Shown: piece by piece, positions 34,610 through 43,663 of the stretch
How positions within the stretch are numbered: the first letter of the stretch is position 1
Layout: each line of letters starts with the position of its first letter
From: Deltaproteobacteria bacterium
GTDB taxonomy: Bacteria; Desulfobacterota; Binatia; UBA9968
Reading direction: 5' to 3'
Length of the DNA stretch: 64,000 nucleotides
Assembly: GCA_016874755.1 (NCBI GenBank)
Contig: VGTH01000025.1
Location: 1-64,000, forward strand
Translations under genes and position numbers: made by a program
The notes under the pieces: model-generated
Told to the model about the DNA's origin: nothing
Databases searched by the model: none
What the model saw: the letters and a program-made list of their open reading frames with translations, nothing else

Positions 34610-35920
34610 GTGCAATCCACCAGTGAAGCGGCGCAGAGTCCCGTCAAAACGAAAATCTTCTACGGTTGGTACATCGTCGCCGTCGGCTTTCTCGCCAACG
34701 TTGCCTCGTCCTTCGCGCTGGCGAGCACGATGAGCATATTCTTGAAGCCGCTGACCGCCGACCTTGGCGTGTCGCGCGGCGTGTTCTCGCTGCTGCGCTC
34801 GGGCGAGGGCATCATCGCGGCGTCCATCGCGCCGCTGATCGGCACCATCGTCGATCGCCATGGCGGCCGTTGGTTAATGGTCGTCGGCACGGCGATTGTC
34901 GGCGTTGGTTATTTCATTCTGGCCCACGTCGACAGCTTCGCCCAGTTTGCCGCCGTGCGGTTAACGCTGGTCACTTTGGGCGACGCGATGATGGGCTACA
35001 TGGTGGTGAACGTCGTCATCGCCCAGTGGTTTGTGCGCCAGCGCAGCCGAGCCCTGGCTTTTTCCAGCATGGGCGTCGGCTTCGCCAAAGTCTGCATGCC
35101 GGTATTGGCGGCGTGGCTGATCTTGTCGTTGGGTTGGCGTCACACTTGGTTTATCTTCGGCATCTTGACGTTGGCGTTGCTGGTGATTCCCGCCCTGTTG
35201 ATTATTCGGCGCTCGCCGGAGGCCATGGGGCTGTTGCCGGACGGCCTAACGGAGCCAACCGGTGTCGAGGGCGAGCTCAAAAAGCAGGTCTCCGAGCGTG
35301 AAGTCGGCGCCCAAGAAGCGGTCTGGACGCGCGCCGAAGCGATGCGCACCTCGGCGTTTTGGCTGCTGGTGATCACCTTCGGTATCTCCAGTATGGGCGT
35401 CACCGGACTCAACCTGCACGTCTATTCCTACGTGACCGATATCGGCTACACGCCGGTGGTTGCGGCAACGGTCATGAGCATCATCGCCTCGATGCAATTG
35501 GCGTCGCCCCTGGCGTGGGGAGTGCTCGCCGACCGTATTGGCGCCAAGCTTGCGGCCATGCTGCGCTTTGTAATCCAGGGTCTCGGATTGGGTCTCGCGA
35601 TCCTTACAGGGAACTGGTTTTGCCTCTATGCCGGGTTTTTTATCTATGGCATCGGCCTCGGCGGCAACATGGTGATCCCTGATACATTGTGGGCCAACTA
35701 CTTTGGCCGGCGCTCGCTCGGCAAAATTCGCGGCATAGGACTCTTGATATCGCATTTTGTCTCGGCCATCGGTCCGCCATTTTTCGGTTTTCTTTTCGAC
35801 ATCACCGGCGGCTACGGCTTGTCGTTCGCGATCTTCGGTGCGGTGCTGGCGATCTCGGCGGTGTTGAGCTTGCTACTGGCGCCGCCGCGCCACCCGGCGC
35901 GCTCTGGAGTGTTGGAGTGA
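34610..35920 (+). CDS. MFS transporter, OFA/monocarboxylate-like
   Basis: A 436-residue, 12-helix transporter. It starts from GTG 34610, then FYGWYIVAVGFLANVASSFA, a start common in the oxalate/formate-antiporter (OFA) and monocarboxylate-type MFS branch. The loop 2-3 region reads IGTIVDRHGGRWLMVVG and the second-half copy is GVLADRIGAKLAAML. It probably moves an organic acid. It precedes a LigJ-like amidohydrolase gene on the same strand, separated by a repeat. Confidence 0.83.
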   Translation: MQSTSEAAQSPVKTKIFYGWYIVAVGFLANVASSFALASTMSIFLKPLTADLGVSRGVFSLLRSGEGIIAASIAPLIGTIVDRHGGRWLMVVGTAIVGVGYFILAHVDSFAQFAAVRLTLVTLGDAMMGYMVVNVVIAQWFVRQRSRALAFSSMGVGFAKVCMPVLAAWLILSLGWRHTWFIFGILTLALLVIPALLIIRRSPEAMGLLPDGLTEPTGVEGELKKQVSEREVGAQEAVWTRAEAMRTSAFWLLVITFGISSMGVTGLNLHVYSYVTDIGYTPVVAATVMSIIASMQLASPLAWGVLADRIGAKLAAMLRFVIQGLGLGLAILTGNWFCLYAGFFIYGIGLGGNMVIPDTLWANYFGRRSLGKIRGIGLLISHFVSAIGPPFFGFLFDITGGYGLSFAIFGAVLAISAVLSLLLAPPRHPARSGVLE

Positions 35921-35945
35921 TGGAGTATTGGGTCGCCGCTCCATT
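35905..35945. repeat. TGGAGTGATGGAGT repeat (family C), first copy
   Basis: TCTGGAGTGTTGGAGTGATG followed by GAGTATTGGGTCGCC. The same tract appears at 37000-37072 together with its inverted form. The stop of the MFS gene (35918-35920) lies in it. Confidence 0.6.
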
Positions 35946-36003
35946 TCCCCTGAGTCTGGTTCTCTGCTAGGTAAAGGAACGATTCACTCATAAGGAGTCG
36001 TTC

Positions 36004-36999
36004 ATGATTATCGATATTCACAACCACGTTGTCGCCGGCGAGCAGCTTTTGAGTTTTCAAGCTGGTTTGATCAATAGCGCCGGGTTCCACAAACCGCGTG
36101 GTGTGGTCGTTACCGAAAAACATATCGAGGCTGCCCGTTGGAATGGCAACAAACATTCCGATGTATTGAACCAGGTCGGCACTGACTATGCGTTCATCTC
36201 GCCGCGGCCGTACACGATGATGCATTCGGCGAAACCGGAAAAGATCGTGCATTGGTACTGTGCCGCGGTGAACGACGCGTTGGCGTTGCAAGTCAAAATG
36301 GATCCGAACAAGTTTCGCGCCATCGGCGGCCTGCCGCAAAACGCCGGCGTGTCGCCGAAAAATACCTTCGATGAAATCGACCGATGCATCAACGATCTCG
36401 GTTTCGTCGGCATCATGATCAACCCCGACCCCGGTGAAGGCGACGGCCAGACACCGCCGATGGGACATGAGCACTGGTATCCGCTCTACGAGAAAATGGT
36501 AAAAATGGATATTCCCGGGCTAGTGCACGCGGCTAGCTGTAAGAACCCGCGTGAGTCTTTTCACGGCCACTTTATCACCGAGGAGAGCATCGCGATCTTG
36601 TCGCTGATCGACTCCAATGTCTTCAAAGACTTTCCGAAGCTAAAACTGATCATTTCCCACGGCGGCGGTTCGGTGCCGTATCAAGTGGGTCGTTGGCGCT
36701 CTCAGCTGCGCGGACCGAACGATACCGAGACTTTCGATCAGCGCTTGAAGCAACTTTATTTCGACACGGCGCTGTACAACGTCGAGTCTCTGAAGCTGTT
36801 GTTTCGCATCTGCGGCCCCGAGCGCTGCTTGTTCGGCACTGAGCGTCCCGGCGCCGGTTCGAAAAAAGATCCGCGCACCGGCAATTGGTACGACGACGTG
36901 CGGCCGAATATCGAGAGCATTGCGTGGCTGAATGCCGAAAGCAAAGCGCAGATTTTTGAGAAGAATGCGTTGTCGGTGTTTACACGATTCAAACAGTAA
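36004..36999 (+). CDS. amidohydrolase-2 family protein, LigJ-like
   Basis: A 331-residue TIM-barrel metal-dependent hydrolase: first metal motif IDIHNH (3-8), a barrel strand with LVHAAS, ISHGGGSVPYQVGRW (about 217-231) and FGTERPGAGS near the end. The HGGG...YQxGR style matches 4-oxalomesaconate hydratase (LigJ) of the protocatechuate 4,5-cleavage pathway more than decarboxylase members, but this is from memory of the family. ATG 36004 follows AAGGAG. If LigJ-like, it would hydrate a dicarboxylic dienol downstream of a LigB-type ring opening (4163-5065). Confidence 0.8.
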   Translation: MIIDIHNHVVAGEQLLSFQAGLINSAGFHKPRGVVVTEKHIEAARWNGNKHSDVLNQVGTDYAFISPRPYTMMHSAKPEKIVHWYCAAVNDALALQVKMDPNKFRAIGGLPQNAGVSPKNTFDEIDRCINDLGFVGIMINPDPGEGDGQTPPMGHEHWYPLYEKMVKMDIPGLVHAASCKNPRESFHGHFITEESIAILSLIDSNVFKDFPKLKLIISHGGGSVPYQVGRWRSQLRGPNDTETFDQRLKQLYFDTALYNVESLKLLFRICGPERCLFGTERPGAGSKKDPRTGNWYDDVRPNIESIAWLNAESKAQIFEKNALSVFTRFKQ

Positions 37000-37072
37000 G
37001 ACTGGAGTGATGGAGTAACGGAGTGTTGGGTCCGAACCCTATTACGCCAATACTCCATCACTCCAATTTCCC
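37000..37072. repeat. family C repeat, inverted pair
   Basis: GGAGTGATGGAGTAACGGAG and, 35 nt on, CCAATACTCCATCACTCCAA form an imperfect inverted pair. In-frame translation of this element gives a false N-terminal extension (GPNPITPILHHSNFPG) to the next gene. Confidence 0.65.
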
Positions 37073-37076
37073 CGGC

Positions 37077-38321
37077 ATGGCCATCTCGCTCGATCTTTCA
37101 TCGTTCTCGGCCGACCAGCAGGTCGATGAGCTCAAGCAGCAGTATCTGCGGCTGCGCGGCCAAGGCGCCGAGGTGCGCGCCCGTATGGGCGCGCTGCCGG
37201 TGCGGCAATATGTGTCGCTGTTGGAGCGCGGCTATCGTGTGGCGCTGGAGCGTGACGGAGATCGCCACACGCTGGTGTTGCGGCCGGATGGTTCGACGCC
37301 GCGTCTGGGCTTGCGTGGCGCCCACTCGGTCGCTTGCCATTCGGATGGCCGAATTTACGTCAACACGACTGAAAATCGTGTGGCGGTAATCGATGGCGCG
37401 AGCCGCAACGTGCTTCGGCACATCGCAGTGGGCGACGAACCTTCGCATCTCGAATTAGCGCACGATGGGTCGCGGCTCTATGTTGCCAATGCCGATTCGA
37501 ATGATGTGACGATTATCGATACCGAAGACGACCATGTGATTGCGACCGCAGCGACGGGAACGCGCCCGTTGCTGCCGTGCGTCGCGCCGGACGGCCAATC
37601 GGTTTATTTGCCGAGCGGTCCCGACAGAGCCGTAACGATTCTGAGCGCAGCCGGTGAATTTAAAGCAACCGTTCCGGTCGGTCTTGCGCCCCACGATGTC
37701 GCGGTTGCGCCCAACGGTCGGTGGGCCTATCAACCGAACTCGGCGTCCCACACGGTGACCGTGATCGATGGCGGCGATTATTCCACTCGGGCGGAAGTCA
37801 AAGTCGGGTTGGCGCCAGGACATATCGCTTTTGACCCGGAGAGCCGCTACGCCTACGTGGCGAATACCGTCTCGAATGATGTCACCGTCATTGACACGGC
37901 GAATCACGAAGTGGTCGCAACGATTCCGGCCGGTGTGGGAGCCCATCTGCCGGCACTGAGCCCGGACGGTCGTCATGGCTACGTGGCCAATTTTGCTTCT
38001 GACGATCTGACGGTTTGGGATTGTAAAAATCATCAGGTCGTCGCGACTATTCCCGTCGGCATTTACCCGCATTTCTTTGCGCCGAGTCCGGATGGCAAGT
38101 GGATTGTCGTGTCGAACACTGGCGAGGCCAGCGTCGACCTCATTGACGCGGCTAAATGCGAAACGCGGGCGCGCTTGCCGGTCGGTGCCGCGCCGGCGCA
38201 CATCGCGTTCAGCGCTGACGGCGAACTGGCCTTTGTCGGCTGCGAGAGCGCCGACCAGGTGGCGGTGATCGATTTACGTCGCCAGGCCGCTGTCGAACTC
38301 GTCCGTGCGGGAGTTTGTTGA
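37077..38321 (+). CDS. YVTN-type beta-propeller protein
   Basis: A 414-residue protein. After an N-terminal 80-residue domain ([40 protein letters not shown]) seven YVTN/lactonase-like blades follow, each near the form Y-V-x-N-x-x-S-N-x-V-x-V-I-D: [56 protein letters not shown] and three weaker copies. No signal peptide is present, which is unusual for this type. ATG 37077 is used as the longer frame is repeat-derived. The next gene (zinc protein) starts 52 nt downstream. Confidence 0.8.
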   Translation: MAISLDLSSFSADQQVDELKQQYLRLRGQGAEVRARMGALPVRQYVSLLERGYRVALERDGDRHTLVLRPDGSTPRLGLRGAHSVACHSDGRIYVNTTENRVAVIDGASRNVLRHIAVGDEPSHLELAHDGSRLYVANADSNDVTIIDTEDDHVIATAATGTRPLLPCVAPDGQSVYLPSGPDRAVTILSAAGEFKATVPVGLAPHDVAVAPNGRWAYQPNSASHTVTVIDGGDYSTRAEVKVGLAPGHIAFDPESRYAYVANTVSNDVTVIDTANHEVVATIPAGVGAHLPALSPDGRHGYVANFASDDLTVWDCKNHQVVATIPVGIYPHFFAPSPDGKWIVVSNTGEASVDLIDAAKCETRARLPVGAAPAHIAFSADGELAFVGCESADQVAVIDLRRQAAVELVRAGVC

Positions 38322-38373
38322 TGTCCGTCGGGAAGGTTTTTCGCACACCAGCTTACTGCGGAGAGGAGCAACT

Positions 38374-38907
38374 ATGGCTCGGTCCCACTCTGGCTTCGAT
38401 GCCTGCGCCGACTTGATCTGCGGCCAAAAGTACGGCGCTGCGCTGCGGACGTTTCAGCAGGCAGTGACGAATTTTCTCGAATCGAAAAGCCCGCCGCGCC
38501 GCAATGAGATCGCGCGCCAGCTTTTTCAAATCGGCACGGCACTCGATGAAACCTTGAAGAAAGCCTACGGCGACAAATGGGAAGCCGTGGTGCCGCGGGT
38601 CAAAGACGATACGCAAATGGCGGTGTGTTCGTTTTGCAGCAAGACACAGAACGAAGTGCGCAAGTTGATCGCCGGTCCGTCGGTGCACATTTGCGATGAG
38701 TGCGTCGATCTTTGCGACCAGATATTGGTCAAAGAAAACCTCAAGGAAAACGACCCACCGGCCGCGTCCACTGAGGAGCGCTTGTGCGGTATCTGCATGG
38801 AAGAGCGCGAGAGCGATGAGCTGGTATTTTTGCCGCACGCCGCGTACATGTGCGTGGGCTGTTTGGAGGCGGTCCAGGCCGTGCGCGATCGCAACGGCGA
38901 ATCATAA
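38374..38907 (+). CDS. ClpX zinc-finger-like protein with a second zinc site
   Basis: A 177-residue soluble protein. Residues 82-120 ([20 protein letters not shown], then [10 protein letters not shown]) are nearly the N-terminal zinc-binding domain of ClpX (Cys85, 88, 107, 110), but there is no AAA module. A second CxxC...CxxC set (Cys138, 141, 160, 163; [20 protein letters not shown]) follows, as in a ring- or ribbon-type zinc knuckle. The N-terminal 75 residues are helical. It may be a ClpP/ClpX adaptor-like or anti-adaptor factor, or simply a protein-binding zinc module. ATG 38374 follows GGAGAGGAG. Confidence 0.72.
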   Translation: MARSHSGFDACADLICGQKYGAALRTFQQAVTNFLESKSPPRRNEIARQLFQIGTALDETLKKAYGDKWEAVVPRVKDDTQMAVCSFCSKTQNEVRKLIAGPSVHICDECVDLCDQILVKENLKENDPPAASTEERLCGICMEERESDELVFLPHAAYMCVGCLEAVQAVRDRNGES

Positions 38908-38921
38908 GCGCCGCGAGCCGG

Positions 38922-39281
38922 CTAGAAGCTCGGGCGCGAGCGCGCGTAGCGCTTGCCCCAGACCAACCAGCGAAACCGGTAATGGCAAGAGCGGCAGACG
39001 AAGGGGTAAACGTAAGCGGCGCTGAGCATTTTTTCCGTTACGCCGATGCGCGGCGAGCGCGTAACCCGGTTCTTCGCACAACGCGGACAGCTGATGAGCG
39101 ACTGATGCCAGATGTGAGTCTGCAGCAGATTGTCCGGCAGATTGTCGGTGCCCGCGCTCGGTCCACCCAATCTGTTATATTGCGGTTCGATTTCCGACGT
39201 CCTGTTGGTGTCAAGCGATGAAGTGTGACTGAATCGTTCGGTGAAGACCGCGACGACATGCGCCAGTCGGGGAATGTACAT
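38922..39281 (-). CDS. small zinc-ribbon protein
   Basis: The C-terminal 60 residues form a zinc ribbon: CPRCAKNRVTRSPRIG, then EKMLSAAYVYPFVCRSCHYR and FRWLVWGKRYARSRPSF, with two CxxC pairs about 30 residues apart, a pattern common in small bacterial proteins of unknown role. The N-terminal half (up to about residue 62) is poorly conserved-looking, so the true start may lie downstream of ATG 39281. Convergent with the ClpX-ZBD-like gene. Confidence 0.55.
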   Translation of the reverse strand: MYIPRLAHVVAVFTERFSHTSSLDTNRTSEIEPQYNRLGGPSAGTDNLPDNLLQTHIWHQSLISCPRCAKNRVTRSPRIGVTEKMLSAAYVYPFVCRSCHYRFRWLVWGKRYARSRPSF

Positions 39282-39515
39282 GGGGAACCTTCGTGATTTC
39301 TTTGTGCTTTAAAGATGGCAAACGCTGTGCCAGCGCGGCCGTGTGCTGGATGTTCCGACAATTCTGATAGTTGAGACGTATGGGTAAGCAAACCCGTACA
39401 CGCGGTGCAGTCATTTCCCTGCATCTCGTCTCGTGTATAACAACAATTTGGCTACACTTTGTGATTTAGATAAGCTCGCATGTCGCAGTTTGTCGCGACT
39501 TGTGCTGCGCTTCAT
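39282..39515. other. AT-richer intergenic region
   Basis: This stretch is visibly richer in A/T than its surroundings and contains the promoter space for the zinc-ribbon gene. I see no open frame with coding character, no tRNA, and only a generic A/T-rich tract (CAACAATTTGGCTACACTTT near 39440) that could hold a promoter. Confidence 0.4.
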
Positions 39516-40682
39516 TTAGACGTTGTAGAGCCTCGCGGCATTGTCGCGGTTGAGTTTGCGTTTGATGTTAGGCGCGATCCCCTCACAGTTCTCGTCGACG
39601 GTTTCCTTGGAATACGGCCAAGTCGTTACCCCATGCGGATAGTCGCTCGCCCACAGAAAGTTATCTCCGCCGTAGACTGAAGTCGTTAGCACGCCGGCGC
39701 GATCGTCTTGGTAGGTGAAATAAATATTGGTCTTGAAATATTCGCTGGGCGGCAGTTTGTTAATGTTTTTTTCCGCGTCGAAGGTGCTCTCGCGGCCGAA
39801 CCAGTAGTCGACTTGCTGGACGAGATTGGCGACCCAGCCGACGTCGAACTCGGCGCAGACGAGTTTGAGCTTGGGATGGCGGTCGAGATTGCCGGACAAG
39901 ATCATGTTGCCGATAAATTGCTGCGCCGGGGTCTGTTTGCGGGCAAAGCCGATGGGCTCTTTGATCGGATCCTCTTCGCGCGGTCCTTCGTAATGGGTGC
40001 GCGCGACCCCCTGCATCACGCTGGTATGAACGTTGACGACCATGCCGGTTTCTTCCAGCGCCTGCCACATGGGCTCGTACTTGGGTTCGTAGTAGCCGCT
40101 GTCTTTGATGCGCGTGGGGATTTGCACACCGCGAAAACCGAGCTTGGCGTAGTGATGGATATCCGCGACGGTGTGCTTCATGTCAAGAATCGGAATGAGC
40201 GCCAGGCCGATCAGCCGCTTAGGACTGTAGCTGCAGAACTCGTGCAGCCAGGCATTGTATGATTGAAAAATCGCTCGCTGAAATGGCTCGTCGACGATGC
40301 TGTAAAGCTGGCGCACGGCGCTGGAAAAAAGCACTTCCGCCTCGACCCCGTCCGTGTCTTGGTCCTTTAGCCGCGCGCTCGGTTCCCAGCCGCCGGGGTA
40401 ATCTTCGTAGCGAAATTTCTCGTTGAAGCTGATCGTCGCGAAATGTTTTTCTTGCTCGACGGCCGAGATGCCGCGGTTCTTGCCCACGGCGAGGCCTTTG
40501 GAATAGTGCGACAGCCCCACCGGCGGCAGGTCGCCGGTGACGAGCCAAATTCCCTTTGGCTTGCCCGGCGGGTCCTTGACGACTTTGGGGGCGCGCTCGC
40601 CGTACTCTTTCTGCACGCGCTCCCAGGCAGCGGGCGGCTCGTTGACGTGGCTGTCGGCGGAGATCAATTTGAAATCGGGCAT
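39516..40682 (-). CDS. amidohydrolase-2 family metal-dependent hydrolase
   Basis: A 388-residue TIM-barrel protein: SADSHVNEP at the N-terminus (the DxH metal site), EVLFSSAVRQLYS, VNVHTS (about 210), KLVCAEFDVGW (about 282) and WASDYPHGVTTWP (about 345) with the conserved metal/catalytic Asp. It belongs to the amidohydrolase_2 family, which includes ACMS decarboxylase and resorcylate decarboxylase; substrate unknown. Well-defined start ATG 40682. Confidence 0.87.
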   Translation of the reverse strand: MPDFKLISADSHVNEPPAAWERVQKEYGERAPKVVKDPPGKPKGIWLVTGDLPPVGLSHYSKGLAVGKNRGISAVEQEKHFATISFNEKFRYEDYPGGWEPSARLKDQDTDGVEAEVLFSSAVRQLYSIVDEPFQRAIFQSYNAWLHEFCSYSPKRLIGLALIPILDMKHTVADIHHYAKLGFRGVQIPTRIKDSGYYEPKYEPMWQALEETGMVVNVHTSVMQGVARTHYEGPREEDPIKEPIGFARKQTPAQQFIGNMILSGNLDRHPKLKLVCAEFDVGWVANLVQQVDYWFGRESTFDAEKNINKLPPSEYFKTNIYFTYQDDRAGVLTTSVYGGDNFLWASDYPHGVTTWPYSKETVDENCEGIAPNIKRKLNRDNAARLYNV

Positions 40683-40859
40683 GGCGTTTCCTCAACGTGC
40701 TTGATGGCAGCGACGATAAGAGAGGTCGCGCGGTTTTGTCAAGGCGAAGGGTGGCAAAGCGGAAACGCGGAAAGCGGAAAACGGAAAGTCCGACTCAAAG
40801 CTCCAGCTAGTCGTTGACAACGGGCCATCGACGGCTATGCTCGGGCATTGGAGAAAGCC

Positions 40860-41882
40860 ATGACACGAAAGATGCTTTCGTTGAGTTTCCTTTACTTGTT
40901 GATCTGTGTCGCGCTGGGTCAAGCAGCGACCCCGGATCGCGACAAGGTGATCGAAGGTGCGAAGCGCGAAGGCCGCTTGGTTTTATACACCGGCATGGAG
41001 ACCGATGAGGCCACGGTCTTCACCAAAGAGTTCACCCGGAAATATCCATTCGTCAAGACCGAGATCTTTCGCTCCAGCGGCGAAAGAGTTCAACAGCGCT
41101 TTCTCGTCGAATATCGCGCCAACCAACATGCGGCCGATGTCTTTCAAACCAGCATCGTGCAGGTGTACCAACTCAAGAACGCCGGCACCTTGGCACGCTA
41201 TGTATCAGAAGAAGCGGCAGTGCTTGGCGAAGGCTTCAAAGATCCGCAGGGCCATTGGAGCGCTTTTTACCAGATTCCCTATGTCATCGGTTACAACACC
41301 AAGATGGTGGCGGCCAAAGATGTGCCGGCGAGTTACGAAGATTTGCTGCATCCGCGGTGGAAAGGTTTGATCAGCCTGGAGACCGAAGAGTACCAATGGT
41401 TCTATCACACGCTGCAACTCATGGGGCGCGACAAGGGGCTCGATTCCATGCGCAAGTTTGCCGCGCAGAATCTGCAAATGCGCAAAGGGCACACGCTGCT
41501 AGCGCAGCTGGTGGCGGCTGGAGAGTCGGCGATTGCTACGGTGGTCTATTCGAACCGAGTCGAGCGCATGAAAGCCACCGGCGCGCCCATCGAGTGGGTG
41601 CGCTTCAAAGGGCCGACGATCACGGCCATCAATGCTATTTCCATTCCTGATAAAGCACCGCATCCGAACACTGCGCGGCTCTTTGTCGACTTCACGCTCT
41701 CGAAGGAAGGCCAGAATATTTTGCGCAGCCACCGGCGCGTGCCGGCGCGGCCGGATGTGCTGCCCGATCCGCCGAGTTTGACCAGGGGGTTGAACCTCTA
41801 TCCGGCGCGGCCCGAAGGCATGATCGAGAATTACAACGACACGGTGGCGCGCTTTGATGAGATCTTTAACAAAGGTAAGTGA
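40860..41882 (+). CDS. extracellular solute-binding protein, iron(III)/AfuA-like
   Basis: A 340-residue exported protein (signal peptide 1-22, GQAAT) of the family 1/6 binding-protein type used by Fe3+, thiamine or putrescine ABC importers: VIEGAKREGRLVLYTGMETD, FQTSIVQVYQLKNAG, IPYVIGYNTKMV and the Tyr-rich ligand region. No permease genes adjoin. ATG 40860 is preferred to TTG 40848. The stop is 3 nt before the DsbA-like gene, so they are likely co-transcribed. Confidence 0.85.
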   Translation: MTRKMLSLSFLYLLICVALGQAATPDRDKVIEGAKREGRLVLYTGMETDEATVFTKEFTRKYPFVKTEIFRSSGERVQQRFLVEYRANQHAADVFQTSIVQVYQLKNAGTLARYVSEEAAVLGEGFKDPQGHWSAFYQIPYVIGYNTKMVAAKDVPASYEDLLHPRWKGLISLETEEYQWFYHTLQLMGRDKGLDSMRKFAAQNLQMRKGHTLLAQLVAAGESAIATVVYSNRVERMKATGAPIEWVRFKGPTITAINAISIPDKAPHPNTARLFVDFTLSKEGQNILRSHRRVPARPDVLPDPPSLTRGLNLYPARPEGMIENYNDTVARFDEIFNKGK

Positions 41883-41885
41883 CCG

Positions 41886-42566
41886 ATGGGACGGCGCGAT
41901 CGAATGAGCGCAAACGTGGGGCCGTTTGTTTGGGCGATAGCTGTCGTTCTGTTTGCGGCTTGCTGGAGTAGTGCGACGGCGTTGGCACAGGGTTATCTGG
42001 CCAAAGATCTTTTGGCCGGTCTTGGCAAAGATCCCTCGATCGGCGCCGCCGATGCGCCGGTGACGATCACCGAATTCTCCGATTTTCAGTGCGGCTACTG
42101 CAAAAAGTTCTGGGCCGAGACGCTGCCAAAGCTAAAAGAATCTTACATCGAAACCGGCAAAGCGCGCTTCGTTTACCGCCATTTCGCGATTTTTGGCAAG
42201 CCTTCTCAAGCGGCTGCCGAAGCTAGTGTTTGCGCGGGTGAACAGAATAAGTTTTGGCCCTATCACGACAAGCTCTTCAGCAATCTCGGCAAGGGCTTTG
42301 TCGCGGAGAAAAATCTCAAGAAAATAGCCGATGAAATCAAGCTAGAGCCGGCGGAGTTCGCCAGATGTTTGCAGTCGACCAAAATCAAAGAAAAGGTCGA
42401 GCGCGAGACCATGACGGCATCCTATCTTGGCGGGCGCGGCACGCCGATGTTTTTTGTCAATGAAAAGCTTTTGATCGGCGCCCAGCCGTTCGAAGTCTTT
42501 CAGCAGGTTATTGAAGCGGAGTTGAAAGCGGTTGCGCAGCCGAAAAAGAAATCGCCGGCAAAGTAG
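41886..42566 (+). CDS. DsbA-like thioredoxin-fold protein
   Basis: A 226-residue exported oxidoreductase: signal segment (about 12-35, ending ALAQG), then APVTITEFSDFQCGYCKKFW with CGYC (Cys69, Cys72), and the GTPMFFVNEKLLIGAQPFE cis-Pro region. This is the DsbA/DsbG-like thioredoxin_4 type that forms or reshuffles periplasmic disulfides. It follows the solute-binding gene by 3 nt. Confidence 0.89.
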   Translation: MGRRDRMSANVGPFVWAIAVVLFAACWSSATALAQGYLAKDLLAGLGKDPSIGAADAPVTITEFSDFQCGYCKKFWAETLPKLKESYIETGKARFVYRHFAIFGKPSQAAAEASVCAGEQNKFWPYHDKLFSNLGKGFVAEKNLKKIADEIKLEPAEFARCLQSTKIKEKVERETMTASYLGGRGTPMFFVNEKLLIGAQPFEVFQQVIEAELKAVAQPKKKSPAK

Positions 42567-42573
42567 CACAGCG

Positions 42574-43530
42574 CTACGCCGGCAACCCCGTGTTCTCGGC
42601 CACCCTCAGCATCAAATTCAAGTTCTGAATCGCCACGCCGGCGGCGCCTTTGCCGAGATTGTCCAGACGCGCCGTCAGGATCACGTGGCCAGAGGAGTGC
42701 GGCAGCACGCGCAGGGAAATACGATTGGTGTCGTTGAGCTCCTGCGGGTCGAAGCTGAATTCGTCAGACTCCGTCGCATCGGTCAGCGGCTCGACGTCAA
42801 TGAACGTCTCCTTGTCGTAGCGCCCGGCTAAAGTTTCCCACATCGCCTTGCCTGAGTCTGATTTCGGCAGTGCCGTGGCCGGAATCATGATTTGCACGCG
42901 CATACCGCAGCGAAAAGGGCCGACGTTGGGGAGAAACTGCGGCTCAGTGGCGAGGGTCGTGTAGCGCATGATCTCGGGAATATGTTTGTGGAGCTTGCCG
43001 ATGCTATAGGGCGCTTCGTGCGGCAGGTGAATGAGCCGGCCTTTGCTGTCTTCCCATTTCTCGATCATCGACCGGCCGCCGCCGGAATAGCCTGACAGTG
43101 CGTGAATCGATAGCGCTGTGTCCGGCGTGAGAAGCCCGGCATCGACCAGCGGCCGCGTGAGGAGAATCACCGCGGACGCATAGCAGCCCGGGTTGGCCAC
43201 CCGCTTGGCTTTGGCAATCTGCTCGCGCTGACCTCTGATCAATTCCGGCAAACCATAAACCCAACCCTCGGTGACGCGATGGGCGGTGCTAGCGTCGAGA
43301 ATCCGCACCGGCGTATCGGCGAGCCACTGCGCCGCCTCCTTGGCTGCGTCGTCCGGCAAGCAAAGCAAAACGATCGCCGCATCTTGCAGCGCCTTCTGGC
43401 GCGCCGCCGCATCTTTGCGCAGCGCTTCGGGCAGCGTGATGACCTCAAGATCGCTGCGCCCAGCGAGCCATTCGCGAATCCGCAGCGCCGTCGTGCCGGC
43501 CTGGCCGTCGATGTAGATTTTCGGTGGCAT
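42574..43530 (-). CDS. argC: N-acetyl-gamma-glutamyl-phosphate reductase (type 2)
   Basis: A 318-residue reductase of the arginine pathway, catalysing NADPH reduction of N-acetylglutamyl phosphate. The active-site Cys is in NPGCYAS (Cys116); IDGQAGTTALRIREWL at the N-terminus and LSGYSGGGRSMIEKW mark the shorter, type-2 ArgC. ATG 43530 is the start. No other arg gene lies near, so it is a stand-alone biosynthetic gene between catabolic genes; it converges on the DsbA-like gene with only 7 nt between stops. Confidence 0.9.
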   Translation of the reverse strand: MPPKIYIDGQAGTTALRIREWLAGRSDLEVITLPEALRKDAAARQKALQDAAIVLLCLPDDAAKEAAQWLADTPVRILDASTAHRVTEGWVYGLPELIRGQREQIAKAKRVANPGCYASAVILLTRPLVDAGLLTPDTALSIHALSGYSGGGRSMIEKWEDSKGRLIHLPHEAPYSIGKLHKHIPEIMRYTTLATEPQFLPNVGPFRCGMRVQIMIPATALPKSDSGKAMWETLAGRYDKETFIDVEPLTDATESDEFSFDPQELNDTNRISLRVLPHSSGHVILTARLDNLGKGAAGVAIQNLNLMLRVAENTGLPA

Positions 43531-43663
43531 GAGCCAAATTCTACGCTGAAATTTCTTCCTACGCAAAAACCAGCTTGAAATGCTGAGAGCAACTATGCGG
43601 ACCGGAATGTCCGCGCTTCTTTTCCTTGATTCTCACCCCGCCGAGGGATAGAACCACAAAGTC

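Noticed and set aside
39282-39515. tRNA or small RNA gene in the AT-richer gap
   Set aside because: No cloverleaf-like pairing, CCA end or other RNA signature could be made out by eye.
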